The notes under the pieces were generated by a model. It searched no databases, was not told where the DNA came from, and was given only the letters and a program-made list of their open reading frames with translations. 64,000 nt of DNA from Semisulcospira habei (lineage: Eukaryota; Mollusca; Gastropoda; Semisulcospiridae), in contig BTPG01000005.1 of assembly GCA_036245525.1 (NCBI GenBank), positions 181,894,245 through 181,958,244 of the forward strand, written 5' to 3'. Each line of letters begins with the position of its first letter. The first letter of the stretch is position 1. Position numbers and translations under genes: made by a program. Below are positions 63,934 to 64,000 of this stretch, piece after piece.

Positions 63934-64000
63934 CTGTCAAGCGTGTAAATGCAGACTCAGTCAGTTGCAACACAATACTTGTATTAATAACATTGTGTTG
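63934..64000. mobile_element. Family C foldback element, cut by the window edge
   Basis: ACTGTCAAGCGTGTAAATGC then AGACTCAGTCAGTTGCAACA is a left arm; CATTGTGTTG at the very end begins the right arm. The rest lies outside the window. Confidence 0.75.

Overview
This window looks like gene-poor, repeat-saturated nuclear DNA from an animal. I infer a mollusc, perhaps a marine gastropod, from the mix of a tRNA-headed SINE, ATT-tailed retroelement ends, long (AC)n tracts and very many hairpin MITEs; I cannot name a species. I see no rRNA gene, no confident tRNA gene and no intact protein-coding gene. Most open frames are microsatellites or hairpin arms read through. Possible coding remnants are three short exon-like segments (about 47.3, 48.9 and 61.2 kb) and fragments of retroelement proteins.

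The dominant content is foldback DNA. Two families recur through the window. Family A has arms reading CATAGATCCTCATGAG and then a C-rich tract. Family B has arms reading GACCATGATA, then TTCAAGGGT, a GCCAGA-type block and GCTTGGCGCC. Smaller families (C to O here) are unrelated in sequence. Many of the best-preserved copies of A, B, D, F, H and J are not just hairpins: the hairpin lies inside a 50-220 bp unit that starts TTAACCC or TTAACTC and ends in the complement, GGGTTAA or GAGTTAA. That matches a piggyBac-type design (TTAA target duplication, CCC...GGG ends). Neighbouring units often abut and share one TTAA.

Other mobile DNA: two hAT-type MITEs with perfect 8-bp target duplications (25.4 kb, and 26.6-27.4 kb, the latter with an unoccupied paralogous site at 34.67 kb); a Penelope-like fragment between 129-bp direct repeats (3.1-3.9 kb); two 3' ends of one non-LTR retrotransposon on the minus strand (4.9-5.8 and 43.7-44.0 kb); a CR1/L2-like remnant (0.9-1.5 kb); a tRNA-derived SINE (41.3 kb) with a 5'-truncated relative (11.7 kb); and a retroelement insertion with 26-bp target duplications (29.1-29.5 kb).

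Layout: 0-6 kb retroelement remnants and a (CATC)n block; 7.5-8.6 kb a 29-bp minisatellite; 8.7-25 kb dense A/B hairpins; 25-35 kb hAT elements and the composite element they interrupt; 36-38 kb abutting B units; 39.0-39.6 kb a CCCTA-rich array with 160-bp higher-order periodicity; 41-50 kb SINE, LINE end and multiplied hairpin arms; 50-60 kb more hairpins; 61.4-62.1 kb a 50-bp tandem array; the right edge cuts a family C element. No pathway or operon can be read from this window. Its interest lies in how the foldback elements arise, stay symmetrical and cluster.
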